DNA of 60,751 nt from Ancylobacter tetraedralis (GTDB lineage: Bacteria; Pseudomonadota; Alphaproteobacteria; Rhizobiales; Xanthobacteraceae). The translations under genes and the position numbers were made by a program. A model generated the notes under the pieces. The model did not search any database. It was not told where the DNA came from and worked only from the letters and a program-made list of their open reading frames with translations. Below, piece by piece: positions 27,209 through 38,440 of this stretch; the stretch's first letter is position 1; every line of letters starts with the position of its first letter. The stretch is from NCBI RefSeq assembly GCF_014195655.1, contig NZ_JACICD010000016.1:1-60751 (forward strand), in the 5' to 3' direction.

Positions 27209-27348
27209 AATTTTGCTCTTCCAAGTAGTGTCGGACCTTGGAGAATTCTAGCGACGAGTTAATTGGGCTGCAACCGACGGTAATTCCGGGAAGTGGCCTC
27301 CCCCCATCGTGACCACCGCTCCGGCGCATCCGCCCTATCTTCCCCCGG

Positions 27349-28416
27349 ATGCACCGTCGCTCTCTGATTGCCGCTCCGCTGCTGCTTCTCGCCTCCCGCG
27401 CGCTCGCGCAGGGTGAGGGCGGCCCCGCCGGGCCGGACACCGGGTCACCTATACCCGCGCCCGCCTCCCCCGCCCCGGCCGTCGACCGGGCGGCGGCGCT
27501 GGCCCCCATCCTCGACCGCGCCGCCGGGCTGGAGCCGTTGCGCACCGTGCTGGTGGCGAAGGATGGCGAGCGGCTGGTCGCGCGCGGCTATAGCGGCGGG
27601 CGGGTGGACCGGCCGACAAATATCAAGAGCGCGTCGAAGAGCCTCGTCTCGGCCCTTGTCGGCATCGCCATAGACAAGGGCGTGCTGGAAGGCCCCGACC
27701 AGACGGTCGCCCCGCTGCTGCGCGCGGATCTGCCGGCCAATCCCGACCCGCGCATGGCCGAGATCACCATCGGCAATCTCTTATCCATGCAGGCGGGGCT
27801 GGAGCGCACCTCCGGCGCCACTTACGGGCGCTGGATCGCCAGCCCGAACTGGGTGCGCGCGGCCCTCAATCGCCCCTTCGTCGATGCGCCGGGCGGGGCC
27901 ATGCTCTATTCCACGGGTTCGACGCATCTGCTCTCCGCCATTCTCACCCGCGCCAGCGGGCGCCCGACGCTGGCGCTGGCGCGCGAGTGGCTCGGGCCGA
28001 TCGAGGGATTCGCCATCGCCTCCTGGGCGCGCGATCCACAAGGCATCTATTTCGGCGGCAACGAGATGGCGATGACACCAGCCTCCCTGCTCGCCTTCGC
28101 GGAATGCTGCCGCAAGGGTGGGCGCAACAGAGCGGGATTGCCCGTGATCCCCGCGCGCTGGCTGGAGGAGAGTTGGCGCGTGCGCACGCAATCGCGCTTC
28201 ACCGGCGATGGCTATGGCTATGGCTGGTTCACGCGGGAGATGGCGGGCGCGCCTGTGCATTATGGCTGGGGCTATGGCGGGCAGATGCTCTATGTCGCGC
28301 CGGAACGGGGCGTCTCCCTGGTGATGACCTCGACGGTCGATGCGCCCTCCGGCCGCACGGGCCACCGGGACGATTTGCACGCGCTGGCAGCGGCGATCCT
28401 CCTTGCCCTGGGCTGA
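27349..28416 (+). CDS. exported serine hydrolase (beta-lactamase-like)
   Basis: This 355-residue protein has an N-terminal signal (MHRRSLIAAPLLLLASRALA) and a proline-rich linker. The SxxK nucleophile motif is SASK (in IKSASKSLVSALVG). The second motif YSTG, where YxN is typical, and a GWGYGGQM segment near the C-terminus (the HxG/KTG position) complete a beta-lactamase-related fold of the 6-aminohexanoate-dimer hydrolase type. It would act in the periplasm as an esterase or amidase on an unknown substrate. It is unrelated in operon terms to the serine hydrolase at 1016 and follows the acquired gene at 26165. Confidence 0.85.
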   Translation: MHRRSLIAAPLLLLASRALAQGEGGPAGPDTGSPIPAPASPAPAVDRAAALAPILDRAAGLEPLRTVLVAKDGERLVARGYSGGRVDRPTNIKSASKSLVSALVGIAIDKGVLEGPDQTVAPLLRADLPANPDPRMAEITIGNLLSMQAGLERTSGATYGRWIASPNWVRAALNRPFVDAPGGAMLYSTGSTHLLSAILTRASGRPTLALAREWLGPIEGFAIASWARDPQGIYFGGNEMAMTPASLLAFAECCRKGGRNRAGLPVIPARWLEESWRVRTQSRFTGDGYGYGWFTREMAGAPVHYGWGYGGQMLYVAPERGVSLVMTSTVDAPSGRTGHRDDLHALAAAILLALG

Positions 28417-28786
28417 TACTCGCGACAAGGCTGGCACAGCCTGCCGAAAATACCGGCAGGCTTGCGCTTGAGTCGAAAACGAAACCGCTGCGCTTTCGTT
28501 TCGCCCGCGATACGCGCGCCATCCGTCCGCTGCTTTGCGATGCGGCATGATGAAATTCACGCCACCTCACCGGATTCGGGCCGAGCTGCCGCCGCCCCAC
28601 GGACTGTCCGGCGCCGCACGGCACATGGGTTTGCCCGGGGGCAGACGGGCCGCGTCGCATCCATGCAAACAGGGCGTCGCCTGCATTCAGCTGCGCGGGA
28701 GACTGGCACGCTTCGTGCTCAAAGCCTTCCGGTACGGCCGCCCGACGTTCCAACCTCCGGGGCGGCCCATTCGAGGGACATGAGAC
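28417..28786. other. 370-base gap before the polyamine transporter
   Basis: The gap holds a hairpin terminator (28438-28462) and a second imperfect hairpin AACGAAA/TTTCGTT around 28481-28503. No gene-like frame was found. The transporter promoter must lie in the right half, but no clear boxes were recognised. Confidence 0.45.
28438..28462 (+). terminator. terminator after the serine hydrolase
   Basis: AGCCTGCCG (28438-28446) pairs perfectly with CGGCAGGCT (28454-28462) around a 7-base A-rich loop, 22 bases after the stop codon. Confidence 0.65.
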
Positions 28787-29959
28787 GTGACGAAGAAGCT
28801 GGAGCCTACCAACTCGTCCATCGAAACGCTGCTCGCGGCACGTTCGTTCTCGCGCCGCGTGCTGTTCAAGGGCGCGCTCGCCGCCGGCGCCATGGCCGCC
28901 GCCGGCCCCTATATCGTGCGCGACGCCTTCTCCTCCTCGGGCGAGCTCACCCTGCTCAACTGGGATGACGAAATCCCGAACCCGGTGATCCCGAATTTCG
29001 AGAAGAAGACCGGCATCAAGGTGAAGACCACGCCGTTCTCGCAGAACGAGGAGCAGATCAACAAGCTGCAGGCGACCGGCGGCGAGGGCTTCGACCTCTG
29101 CCAGCCCACCCGCGACCGCGCGCCGCAGTTCCAGGAACTCGACGTGCTGCAGCCGTTCGACACCTCCAAGCTGCATCTCGACCAGCTGCTGCCCTCCATG
29201 CTCGAAGGCTCGACCAGCGTGTGGACCTGGGACGGCAAGCTCTACCACGTGCCCCATTGCTGGGGTTCGGAGGCGATTTCCTGGCGCAGCGACCTCGCCA
29301 CGCTGAATTACAAGGATCTCAGCTACGGCACGCTGTGGAGCGAGCCCTTCAAGGGCAAGATGCAGGGCCGCCCCCACTCCCTGCTGCTCGGCATCGGCCT
29401 GTGGATGGACCACACCGGCAAGCTGCCCTCGAACCGGATGCTCGACGCCTTCAAGGACGAGGCGTCCATGAAGAAGATCTACGACGTCATCCTCGCCTAT
29501 GCCATCGCCAACAAGGCGCAGGTCAAGCAGTTCTGGGATTCGTCCGACAACACCAAGTCCGGCTTCATGGAGAACGGCGCGGTCATCGGGCAGACCTGGG
29601 ACGGCCCGGCCATCTCGCTGTGGAAGCAGGGCAAGCCGGTGCGCTACATGGCGCCGCAGGAAGGCGCCATCACCTGGATCGACGGCTGGGCGATGCCCAA
29701 GGGCGCCAAGAACATCGCCCAGGCCTATGAGTGGCTGAACTACGTGCACACTCCCGAAGTCTCGGCCCTGGTCGCCGAAGGCTCGGGCTACAACGCGGTG
29801 GTCAAGGGCTCCGACGCCTTCCTCTCCGAAACGGCCAAGAAGATCTTTGCCGAGGCGTACCCTGAGGATGCGCTCTCCAAGCTGTGGAGCCGCCCGCCGG
29901 AGCCGTCGTGGTACGCCGAACTGCGCACCCAGTACGCCGAGAAGTTCAAGGCGGCCTGA
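28787..29959 (+). CDS. polyamine-type ABC transporter, periplasmic binding protein
   Basis: The protein has 390 residues from a GTG start with GAGGG upstream. A twin-arginine-like signal is visible (SFSRRVLFKGALAAGAMAAA), so export may be by Tat. The mature part starts ELTLLNWDDEIPNPVIPNFE and continues GIKVKTTPFSQNEE, the PotD/PotF (SBP_bac_8) pattern. It would capture putrescine, spermidine or a related cation in the periplasm for the ATPase and permeases downstream. A G+C-rich hairpin in the 180-base gap after it may keep its level above that of the membrane genes. Confidence 0.88.
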   Translation: MTKKLEPTNSSIETLLAARSFSRRVLFKGALAAGAMAAAGPYIVRDAFSSSGELTLLNWDDEIPNPVIPNFEKKTGIKVKTTPFSQNEEQINKLQATGGEGFDLCQPTRDRAPQFQELDVLQPFDTSKLHLDQLLPSMLEGSTSVWTWDGKLYHVPHCWGSEAISWRSDLATLNYKDLSYGTLWSEPFKGKMQGRPHSLLLGIGLWMDHTGKLPSNRMLDAFKDEASMKKIYDVILAYAIANKAQVKQFWDSSDNTKSGFMENGAVIGQTWDGPAISLWKQGKPVRYMAPQEGAITWIDGWAMPKGAKNIAQAYEWLNYVHTPEVSALVAEGSGYNAVVKGSDAFLSETAKKIFAEAYPEDALSKLWSRPPEPSWYAELRTQYAEKFKAA

Positions 29960-29965
29960 TCGGCA

Positions 29966-29992
29966 GCGCGCGGCGGCGTCATGCCGTCGCGC
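29966..29992 (+). terminator. hairpin between binding protein and ATPase genes
   Basis: GCGCGCGGCGGC and GCCGTCGCGC can form an imperfect stem around GTCAT, starting 7 bases after the stop. Hairpins at this point in transporter operons usually stabilise the binding-protein message or partly terminate transcription. No T-run follows. Confidence 0.4.
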
Positions 29993-30140
29993 AGCGGCCG
30001 GGTGTGTCCCGGTCCTTCCTCCGTGCCGTCGGCGCGGCCGCCCGCCCTCGCACAGCCTCAAACGGGCTGGCGCGGGGCGGCGACGGCGGGCCGGCGCGCG
30101 GGTCCATCCCATTAAGCGTTCGCAGTGTCAGGGAATCCGC

Positions 30141-31220
30141 ATGGCCGCAGCTGTCGAGCTTGAGGGCGTCAACGTCACCTTCGGGGACTTCGTCGCCGTC
30201 CGGCAAGCCAACCTCACCATCGAGCCGGGCGAATTCTTCTCGTTCCTCGGCCCGTCCGGCTGCGGCAAGACCACGCTGCTGCGCACCATTTCCGGCTTCA
30301 TCGAACCCACGCATGGCAGCGTTCGGATCGGCGGGCAGGACATGAAGGGCATCGGCCCGAACCGCCGTCCCACCGCCCTGATTTTCCAGAACCTCGCCCT
30401 GTTTCCCATGATGAGCGTGGCGGAGAATATCGGCTACGGGCTGCGCGTGCGCGGCGTGCCTCGCCACGAGCGCGACGAGAAGGTGAAGAACCTGCTTATC
30501 CAGGTGGCGCTCACCGAGCACGGCCACAAGCGCGTCGCCGAACTCTCGGGCGGGCAGAAGCAGCGCGTCGCCATCGCCCGCGCGCTGGCGGTGGAGCCCA
30601 AGGTGCTGCTGCTCGACGAGCCACTCTCGGCGCTCGACCTCAAGCTGCGCCAGCACATGCGCACCGAATTGCGCGCGATCCAGAAGAAGGTCGGCATCAC
30701 CTTCATCTACATCACCCATGACCAGGGCGAGGCGCTGACCATGTCGGACCGCATCGCGGTCATGAATGCCGGCGTGATCGAGCAGGTGGGCGACGGCCGG
30801 GCCGTCTATGCGGAGCCGCGCACGCCTTTCGTGGCCGCCTTCGTGGGCGAGAACAACCAGATCCGCGGGCGCATCACACAGGTTGCCGACGGGTTCGCGA
30901 CGCTGGAAACCCCGCTCGGCCTGCTCAAGGGTCGCAACCCGGTGGGGCTCGGCGTCGGCGAGGAAGCGCTGCTCTTCGTGCGGCCGGAAGCCTTGAGACT
31001 GGGGCATGACGGTCAGGCGAGCGGGTCCGGCTTCGAGGCCGAGACGCTCGACGTCGCCTATGAGGGCAGCGTGACGCATGTGACGCTGCGGGTGCGGACG
31101 GGCCAGAAGATCACCGCGACGCTGGGGGCCGGCAGCGCCCTGCCCGCGCCCGGCGAGATGCTCTGCCTCGGCTTCGCGCCGCAGGATGGCCTGCTGCTCA
31201 AGCGCCCGGAGCGCGCATGA
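30141..31220 (+). CDS. polyamine-type ABC transporter, ATPase (PotA-like)
   Basis: The start at 30141 (MAAAVELEGVNVTFGDFVAV) gives 359 residues; the open frame further left is not coding. Motifs: Walker A GPSGCGKTT, Q-loop FQNLALFPMM, signature LSGGQKQRVAIARAL, Walker B VLLLDEPLSALD and H-loop ITHDQ. A C-terminal TOBE domain (residues about 270-359, LLFVRPEALRLG) is typical of PotA/FbpC ATPases. It powers import together with the two permeases. Its stop overlaps the next start (ATGA). Confidence 0.95.
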   Translation: MAAAVELEGVNVTFGDFVAVRQANLTIEPGEFFSFLGPSGCGKTTLLRTISGFIEPTHGSVRIGGQDMKGIGPNRRPTALIFQNLALFPMMSVAENIGYGLRVRGVPRHERDEKVKNLLIQVALTEHGHKRVAELSGGQKQRVAIARALAVEPKVLLLDEPLSALDLKLRQHMRTELRAIQKKVGITFIYITHDQGEALTMSDRIAVMNAGVIEQVGDGRAVYAEPRTPFVAAFVGENNQIRGRITQVADGFATLETPLGLLKGRNPVGLGVGEEALLFVRPEALRLGHDGQASGSGFEAETLDVAYEGSVTHVTLRVRTGQKITATLGAGSALPAPGEMLCLGFAPQDGLLLKRPERA

Positions 31221-32233
31221 GCGGCATTGGCGGACTAACCCTCACCATCGGCCTGCCGCTCATCGCCGCGCTGGTCCTCGCCGCGCTCTCGGCCTATGAG
31301 CGCCGCACCGGCACGGCCACCGGGCCGGGCTTCTTCCAGCGCAACGGCCTCGCCATCGGGCTTTACCTCGTGGTCGCCGTCGGCTTCTGGGCCTTCTTCA
31401 TCATCCTGCTGCCGCAGCTCGCCATGGTGGACATGTCGTTCCGCCCGAAGCTGCCGCCGGCGCAGATGGGGGGCCCCAAGGACCTCTACACGCTGGAGAA
31501 CTACCGCTACTTCCTGTTCGGCTCCACCACCTCGACCGCCGAATGGAACTGGATCCACATCAAGGCCTTCTTCCTCACCATCGGGGTCAGCGTCGTCATC
31601 ACGGCGTTCAACTTCGTAATCTGCTACCCGCTCGCCTTCCACATGGCGCAATCGGCCACGCTGGCGCGGCTGCGCCTGCTGCTGCTGCTGCTGATCATCC
31701 CCTATTGGGTGAACGAGATCCTGCGCGCCTTCGCGTTCCGGGTGCTGCTCTCGTCCGGGGGCATCATCAACCAGCTGCTGATGGGGTCGGGGCTCACCAG
31801 CGAGCCGTTCGATTTCCTGGCGGCCGATATCGGCCTCTATATGGGCCTCAGCTACGCCTATCTCTTGATGATGATCTTCCCGCTCTACAACGCCATCGAG
31901 AGCCTCGACAGGAACCAGATCGAGGCGGCGCGGGACCTCGGCGCGCCGTGGTGGCACATCCATGCCTTCATCGTGATGCCGCATTCCAAGCCGGGCATCG
32001 CGTCGGGCTGCACGCTGGTGTTCATGCTCACCGCCGGTGCGCTGGCGGCCCCGCTCGTGCTGGGCGGACCGCGCACATTGTGGTTCACGCCCATCGTCTA
32101 TGACCGCTTCTACCAGGCCTTCAACTGGCCGCAGGGGGCGGCCTATGCGCTCATCCTGCTGGTCACCTGCATCGTCTTCGTACTGGTGGTGCTCAGGGCC
32201 TTCCGGCTCAGTCTCGGGGAGATCACGCGATGA
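31217..32233 (+). CDS. polyamine-type ABC transporter, permease (PotB-like)
   Basis: The 338-residue inner membrane protein has six or more helices. A first helix (LTLTIGLPLIAALVLAAL) lies before the usual PotB core, so the N-terminus is longer than average. The EAA loop reads EAARDLGAPWWHIHAFIVMP, contacting the ATPase. It is coupled to the ATPase gene and to the next permease by ATGA overlaps on both sides, implying translational coupling and fixed stoichiometry. Confidence 0.93.
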   Translation: MSGIGGLTLTIGLPLIAALVLAALSAYERRTGTATGPGFFQRNGLAIGLYLVVAVGFWAFFIILLPQLAMVDMSFRPKLPPAQMGGPKDLYTLENYRYFLFGSTTSTAEWNWIHIKAFFLTIGVSVVITAFNFVICYPLAFHMAQSATLARLRLLLLLLIIPYWVNEILRAFAFRVLLSSGGIINQLLMGSGLTSEPFDFLAADIGLYMGLSYAYLLMMIFPLYNAIESLDRNQIEAARDLGAPWWHIHAFIVMPHSKPGIASGCTLVFMLTAGALAAPLVLGGPRTLWFTPIVYDRFYQAFNWPQGAAYALILLVTCIVFVLVVLRAFRLSLGEITR

Positions 32234-33117
32234 CGGTCAGCCCGTTCCAGCGCATCCTGTTCGCGCTCTACATCGCCATCTTCTTCGTCTACCTGCTGGG
32301 GCCGCTGGCGGTGATGGGGGCCTCCGCCTTCAACACCCCGGAATATCCGCAGGTCTGGCCGTTCGAGGGCTTCACGCTGGACTGGTTCGGCAAGCTCTTT
32401 GCCGACCAGGACATGATGTACGGGCTGAAGATGAGCCTGTGGATCGGCCTTCTGGTGGTGTGCATCTCCGTGCCGATCGGGCTTGCCGGCGCCATCGTGA
32501 TGACCCAGATCACCCCGCGCGCCCGCTCGCTCTATTATCTCGTGGTGGTCTCGCCGGTGCTCACCCCGGGGATCATCATCGGCATCTCGACCGTGGTGTT
32601 CTGGCGCCAGTTCACCGGGCAGACCGGCACGCGCTTCCTCTATGACGGCGTGATTCTCACCGTGTTCGGGCAGGCGAGCTTCATCTCCGCCTATTGCATG
32701 CTGATCATCCTCGCCCGACTGCAGCGCTTCGACCGCGCGCAGGAGGAGGCGGCACTCGACCTCGGCGCCTCCTATCCGCAGGTGTTCTTCCACATCCTGC
32801 TGCCCTTCCTCAAACCGGCGCTGTTCTCGGCGGCGGTGCTGGCCTTCCTCTCCTCGTTCGAGAACTACAACACCACTACCTTCTCCATCCTCTCGGAAAA
32901 GACGCTGACCACCGTGCTGGCCGGGCGTATGCGGCAGGGCACGACGCCCGCCATCAGCGCGCTGGCCGTCATCATCGTCGCCGTCACCGTGCTGGGCGCA
33001 ATCGTCTACGAGATCCTAAAGCGCCGCGCCGATGCCGCCGCCGTGCAGCGCCAGCGCGCGGCGCAAGCGGCGGAGGAGGAGGAACTGGCGGGAACGCCCT
33101 CTCCCGCCCCGGCCTGA
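32230..33117 (+). CDS. polyamine-type ABC transporter, permease (PotC-like)
   Basis: This 295-residue permease has the EAA loop EEAALDLGASYPQVFFHILL and helices of the binding-protein-dependent permease family. The first helix is FALYIAIFFVYLLGPLAVMG. The C-terminal 25 residues are charged and Ala/Glu-rich beyond the last helix. It is the last gene of the four-gene import operon, closed by the perfect terminator at 33282. Confidence 0.93.
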   Translation: MTVSPFQRILFALYIAIFFVYLLGPLAVMGASAFNTPEYPQVWPFEGFTLDWFGKLFADQDMMYGLKMSLWIGLLVVCISVPIGLAGAIVMTQITPRARSLYYLVVVSPVLTPGIIIGISTVVFWRQFTGQTGTRFLYDGVILTVFGQASFISAYCMLIILARLQRFDRAQEEAALDLGASYPQVFFHILLPFLKPALFSAAVLAFLSSFENYNTTTFSILSEKTLTTVLAGRMRQGTTPAISALAVIIVAVTVLGAIVYEILKRRADAAAVQRQRAAQAAEEEELAGTPSPAPA

Positions 33118-33281
33118 GGCCCGCGCCCATGGAGGCCGGCGCAGCGGGATCCGGCAGGCGTGGGCTTGGGACGCCGCAGGCTTATGTCGGACGTGGTCGC
33201 GATCACCGCATAAAGTGAGGCGTTGCCGTGCGGAGCCGCCGGCTGAATCCCCGCCCCGCTCCTCTCACCCCGCGCGAATCA

Positions 33282-33309
33282 AAAAGGGCCGGAATCATCC
33301 GGCCCTTTT
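33282..33309. terminator. bidirectional terminator between potC-like gene and pyrG
   Basis: AAAAGGGCCGGA (33282-33293) and TCCGGCCCTTTT (33298-33309) form a perfect 12-base stem with a 4-base loop and T/A runs on both sides. It can end both the plus-strand transporter and minus-strand pyrG transcripts. Confidence 0.9.
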
Positions 33310-33335
33310 CTGCATCTTGCTGTTGTAGCTGTCGG

Positions 33336-34976
<1,641 letters not shown>

Positions 34977-35073
34977 CTAGCTGCAAAAACGCGATTCGAC
35001 GAGAGCCCGCCGGGTAGATCGGACTCATCGCCTGCGAAAAGTGAGACGCGGCCGCATCAGGGCCGCGCGGAGA

Positions 35074-35466
35074 TCACTGCGACTGCGGAACCTGCGGTAC
35101 CGCCGGGGCGGCGGGCGGCGCCGGCTGGGCGCCCTTGAGCTGGTCGAGCACGGAGCCGCCGGGGCCCGGGGCGCCGGGCGCCGCGGGTCCGGGAGCGCTC
35201 TGCCCCGGAACGTTGAAGATGGTGGCCGGGCCACGACCCCAGCCGGCAAGGACGGTCAGGCCGAGGCTGGTGAGGAAGAACAGCCCGGCGAGAATCGCCG
35301 TCGCGCGGGTCAGCACATTGGCCGTGCCGCGCGCGCTGAAGAAGCCGCCGCCACCGCCGCCGCCTCCACCAATGCCGAGACCGCCCCCTTCCGAGCGCTG
35401 GATCAGCACCACGCCGATCAGGGCGAGCACGACCATGAGATGGATGACGATGATTACGGTCTGCAT
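35074..35466 (-). CDS. secG: preprotein translocase subunit SecG
   Basis: The 130-residue protein has two membrane helices (TVIIVIHLMVVLALIGVVLI, and TAILAGLFFLTSLGLTVLAG) and the conserved QRSEGGGLG turn. The turn is extended by a run of nine glycines before FFSARGTANVLTRAT. A proline/alanine-rich tail of about 50 residues follows, as in other alphaproteobacterial SecG. It joins SecYE in the export channel. It lies between pyrG and tpiA. Confidence 0.95.
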   Translation of the reverse strand: MQTVIIVIHLMVVLALIGVVLIQRSEGGGLGIGGGGGGGGGFFSARGTANVLTRATAILAGLFFLTSLGLTVLAGWGRGPATIFNVPGQSAPGPAAPGAPGPGGSVLDQLKGAQPAPPAAPAVPQVPQSQ

Positions 35467-35593
35467 CTGGGGCCTTCAAACTCGTTCGGCGGCGGACCGG
35501 CTCAGCCCGCCGCGATGATCGGCGCGTTCCTACACGATTGTGTCCGGCGTTTCCAGCCGGGCGCGCAAGGCTCGTTCGGCTCGGAGTAGCGGC

Positions 35594-36349
35594 TTATAGA
35601 TAGGCACGCGCGATGGGAAGAAAAGTATCCGCTTTCAGGCTCGCGCCGCCGACCAGCGCGCCGTCCACATCGGCGATACCGAGGATCTCCCCGGCATTCT
35701 CCGGCTTCACCGATCCGCCATAGAGCAGGCGGACCGCCTGCGCCTGCGCGCCGAACCGCGCCACCAGCGCGTGGCGCATCGCCTTGTGCACCTCGGCTAT
35801 ATCGTGGGTGGTGGGGGTGAGGCCGGTACCGATGGCCCAGATCGGCTCATAGGCGATGACGGTATCCGCCCCGGTGACGCCCTCGGGCAGCGACGCGGTG
35901 AGCTGGTGCCGCACCACCTGAAGCGTCCGGCCGGCAATATGCTCGTCGCGCGATTCGCCGATGCAGACGATGGCGGTGAGGCCGGCGCTCCAGGCGGCCT
36001 CCACCTTGGCGCTCACCCGCGCATCCGTTTCGCCATGATCGGCCCGCCGCTCCGAATGGCCGACGATGACCGCGCTGGCGCCGGTATCGGCCACCATCTC
36101 CGCCGAAAGATCGCCGGTATGCGCGCCGTTCGGCTTGGGATGGCAATCCTGCCCAGCGATGGCAATGCGCGAGCCCAGCGCGACCACCGCGAGCGTGGAG
36201 AGCAGCGTCGCGGGCGGCGCGACCAGAAGATCGACCTTCGCCCGCAGCGCGTGATCATAGCCCTCGCAGATGCGCCCGAACTCGGCGATCGACGCCTTCA
36301 CGCCGTTCATCTTCCAGTTGCCCGCCACCAGCGGTCGACGCTTTATCAT
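35594..36349 (-). CDS. tpiA: triose-phosphate isomerase
   Basis: The 251-residue TIM barrel interconverts dihydroxyacetone phosphate and glyceraldehyde 3-phosphate. Catalytic residues are visible: lysine in AGNWKMNG, histidine in VIVGHSERR, glutamate in [12 protein letters not shown]. The phosphate-binding [12 protein letters not shown] completes the set. It is divergent from ppiD, with about 190 bases between starts. Confidence 0.97.
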   Translation of the reverse strand: MIKRRPLVAGNWKMNGVKASIAEFGRICEGYDHALRAKVDLLVAPPATLLSTLAVVALGSRIAIAGQDCHPKPNGAHTGDLSAEMVADTGASAVIVGHSERRADHGETDARVSAKVEAAWSAGLTAIVCIGESRDEHIAGRTLQVVRHQLTASLPEGVTGADTVIAYEPIWAIGTGLTPTTHDIAEVHKAMRHALVARFGAQAQAVRLLYGGSVKPENAGEILGIADVDGALVGGASLKADTFLPIARAYL

Positions 36350-36538
36350 TATGTTTCGTCCCCCCTCACCTCAAACACCTCAATCAACCCCTCATAGCAG
36401 ACCGGCGCGGCGGAGAAGAAGCCGACAAAGGGGCAAAGGAGCGCATGTCCGGCGTTGCGGCGCCGGAGGGGCGTCCCTATTATGCGCGCCTTTCGCGCGC
36501 CGGGCCTTTCGCCCAAAAGACGCCTAACGAGAAGATCG

Positions 36539-38428
36539 ATGCTGCAGACGCTGCGCAAGAGCGCTTCCGGAATTATCGCCAAAATCCTCATGGGCCTGCT
36601 GATCATCAGCTTCGGCATCTGGGGCATCGCCGACGTGTTCCGTGGCTTCGGCAGCCAGACGCTCGCGACCATCGGCTCGACCGAGATCACGGTTCCGGAG
36701 TTCCAGCAGCTCTACCAGGAGCGGCTCCAGCAGATCAGCCAGCAGATCAAGCGCGGAATCACGCCGGACCAGGCGCGCGCCTTCGGGCTTCCCGAGCAGG
36801 TGCTCAACGAGCGCCTCGGCGAGGCCGCGCTGGATGACGAGGCGAAGACGCTCGGCCTCGCGCTCTCCGATGAGGAGATCGCCCGCCGCGTGCAGGCCAA
36901 CCCGGCCTTCTTCGGGCCCTCGGGCAGCTTCGATCCCGCCTATTTCGCCATGCTGCTGCGGCAGAACGGCTTTACCGAAGCGCGCTTCGTCGATGCCGAG
37001 CGGCGGCTTGCCCAGCGCCAGCAGCTCATCCAGTCGCTCGGCGGCGCCATCGCCGTGCCGACCGTGCTGAAGGATGCCATCGGCCGCTATGGCAGCGAGA
37101 CGCGCTCCGTCAACTACGCGCTGCTCACCCCCGCCGCGGTGACGTTGCCCGCCGAGCCGACCGACGACGAACTGCGCACTTTCTTCGATGCCCGCAAGGT
37201 CGCCTTCCGCGCGCCGGAATTCCGCAAGGTGGCGGTGCTGGCGCTCACGCCGCAGGCGCTGTCCTCCGCCGAGACGGTCACCGACGCAGAGGTAAAGGCC
37301 GCCTATGACGCCAATCTTTCCAGCTACGGCACGCCCGAGCGGCGCGTGGTGCAGCAGATCGTGTTCCCCAATGCGGAGGAGGCCAAGGCCGCGGCGGACC
37401 GCATCGCCGCCGGCACGCCGTTTGCGGACATCGTCGCGGAACGCAAGCTGGAGCCGAAGGATGTCGACCTCGGCGACGTGACGCGCGGCGACCTGTTCGA
37501 CAAGGCGGTGGCCGACGCCGCCTTCGCGCTGCCGGCGAACGGCACCAGCGGCGTGATCGAGGGCCGCTTCGGCCCGCTCCTCGTGCATGTCGGCGCCATC
37601 ACTCCGGGCACGACCAAGCCGCTGGAGGAGGTGGCGCCCGCCATCACCCAGCAGCTGCGGCTCGATGCGGCGCGCAGGGAACTGCAGCAGAAATACGATC
37701 AGATCGAGGACGAGCGGGCGGGCGGGGCCAAGCTTTCCGAGGTCGCCGCCAAATTCGGCCTTACCTTGCAGAGCCTTGACACCGACGCCCAGGGCCAGAC
37801 CCCGGACGGCGCCACCATCGCCGACGTGCCCGCCCGCGCCGAGGTTCTCCGCGGCGCCTTCGCCGCCGAGGTCGGGGCGGAGAACGATCCCGTCCAGCTA
37901 CCCGAGAATGGCGGCTATGTCTGGTACGAGGTCGAGGGCGTGACCCAGCCGCGCGATCGCACGTTTGATGAGGCGCGTGCCCGCGTGCTGGACCGCTGGA
38001 AGCAAGACAAGACCGCCGAGGCGCTCGACCAGCGCGTCGAGGACATCAAGACCAAGGTGGCGGCCGGCGAAGCCTTCGACAAGGTGGTGAGCGACGCCGG
38101 CCTCGAACTGCGCGCGGCCAACGGCCTGACCCGCGCCAAGGCCGCCGACGGCGTGCCGCAGGAAATCCTCGACCAGGTATTCGCCACCGCGCAGGGCAGC
38201 GTGGGCAGCGCGCTCGCGGAGGGCGGAGACAGCCGTATCCTGTTCCATGTCCTCAGCAGCTCGGTTCCCGCCAACGCCCCGCCGAATGATCGCCTGCTCG
38301 CCGATCTCAAGCAGAACATGCAGAACGACCTGCTGACCGAATATCTGGTCGCGCTGCAGGATCAGCTGGGCACCCGCATCAACCGCGCCGCGCTCGACCA
38401 GATCGTCGGCTCGGACCGGGTGAACTGA
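36539..38428 (+). CDS. ppiD: SurA/PpiD-like peptidyl-prolyl isomerase, membrane anchored
   Basis: The start at 36539 (MLQTLRKSASGI) gives 629 residues; the longer frame to 36455 adds non-typical text. One N-terminal membrane helix (IAKILMGLLIISFGIWGIAD) anchors a periplasmic chaperone. A SurA-N-like helical region follows (residues 35-200), then a parvulin-type rotamase domain (about 255-365, VVQQIVFPNAEEAKAAADRI) and a second chaperone lobe. It probably assists outer-membrane and periplasmic protein folding. It lies 12 bases before trpE, the usual rhizobial order, so trp transcription may start upstream of it. Confidence 0.92.
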   Translation: MLQTLRKSASGIIAKILMGLLIISFGIWGIADVFRGFGSQTLATIGSTEITVPEFQQLYQERLQQISQQIKRGITPDQARAFGLPEQVLNERLGEAALDDEAKTLGLALSDEEIARRVQANPAFFGPSGSFDPAYFAMLLRQNGFTEARFVDAERRLAQRQQLIQSLGGAIAVPTVLKDAIGRYGSETRSVNYALLTPAAVTLPAEPTDDELRTFFDARKVAFRAPEFRKVAVLALTPQALSSAETVTDAEVKAAYDANLSSYGTPERRVVQQIVFPNAEEAKAAADRIAAGTPFADIVAERKLEPKDVDLGDVTRGDLFDKAVADAAFALPANGTSGVIEGRFGPLLVHVGAITPGTTKPLEEVAPAITQQLRLDAARRELQQKYDQIEDERAGGAKLSEVAAKFGLTLQSLDTDAQGQTPDGATIADVPARAEVLRGAFAAEVGAENDPVQLPENGGYVWYEVEGVTQPRDRTFDEARARVLDRWKQDKTAEALDQRVEDIKTKVAAGEAFDKVVSDAGLELRAANGLTRAKAADGVPQEILDQVFATAQGSVGSALAEGGDSRILFHVLSSSVPANAPPNDRLLADLKQNMQNDLLTEYLVALQDQLGTRINRAALDQIVGSDRVN

Positions 38429-38440
38429 CAGAGCCGCGCC

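Noticed and set aside
28417..28786. Short plus-strand frame (28462-28968) before the binding protein
   Set aside because: It has no ribosome site or family pattern and overlaps the real binding-protein start.
30141..33117. Iron (Fbp-type) importer instead of polyamine importer
   Set aside because: The binding protein resembles PotD/PotF (LLNWDDE start) and the two separate permeases fit PotB/PotC; the Fbp type usually has one fused permease. Substrate is still not proven.
38429..38440. trp leader/attenuator before trpE
   Set aside because: Only 12 bases separate ppiD and trpE; no leader peptide with tryptophan codons or competing hairpins can fit.
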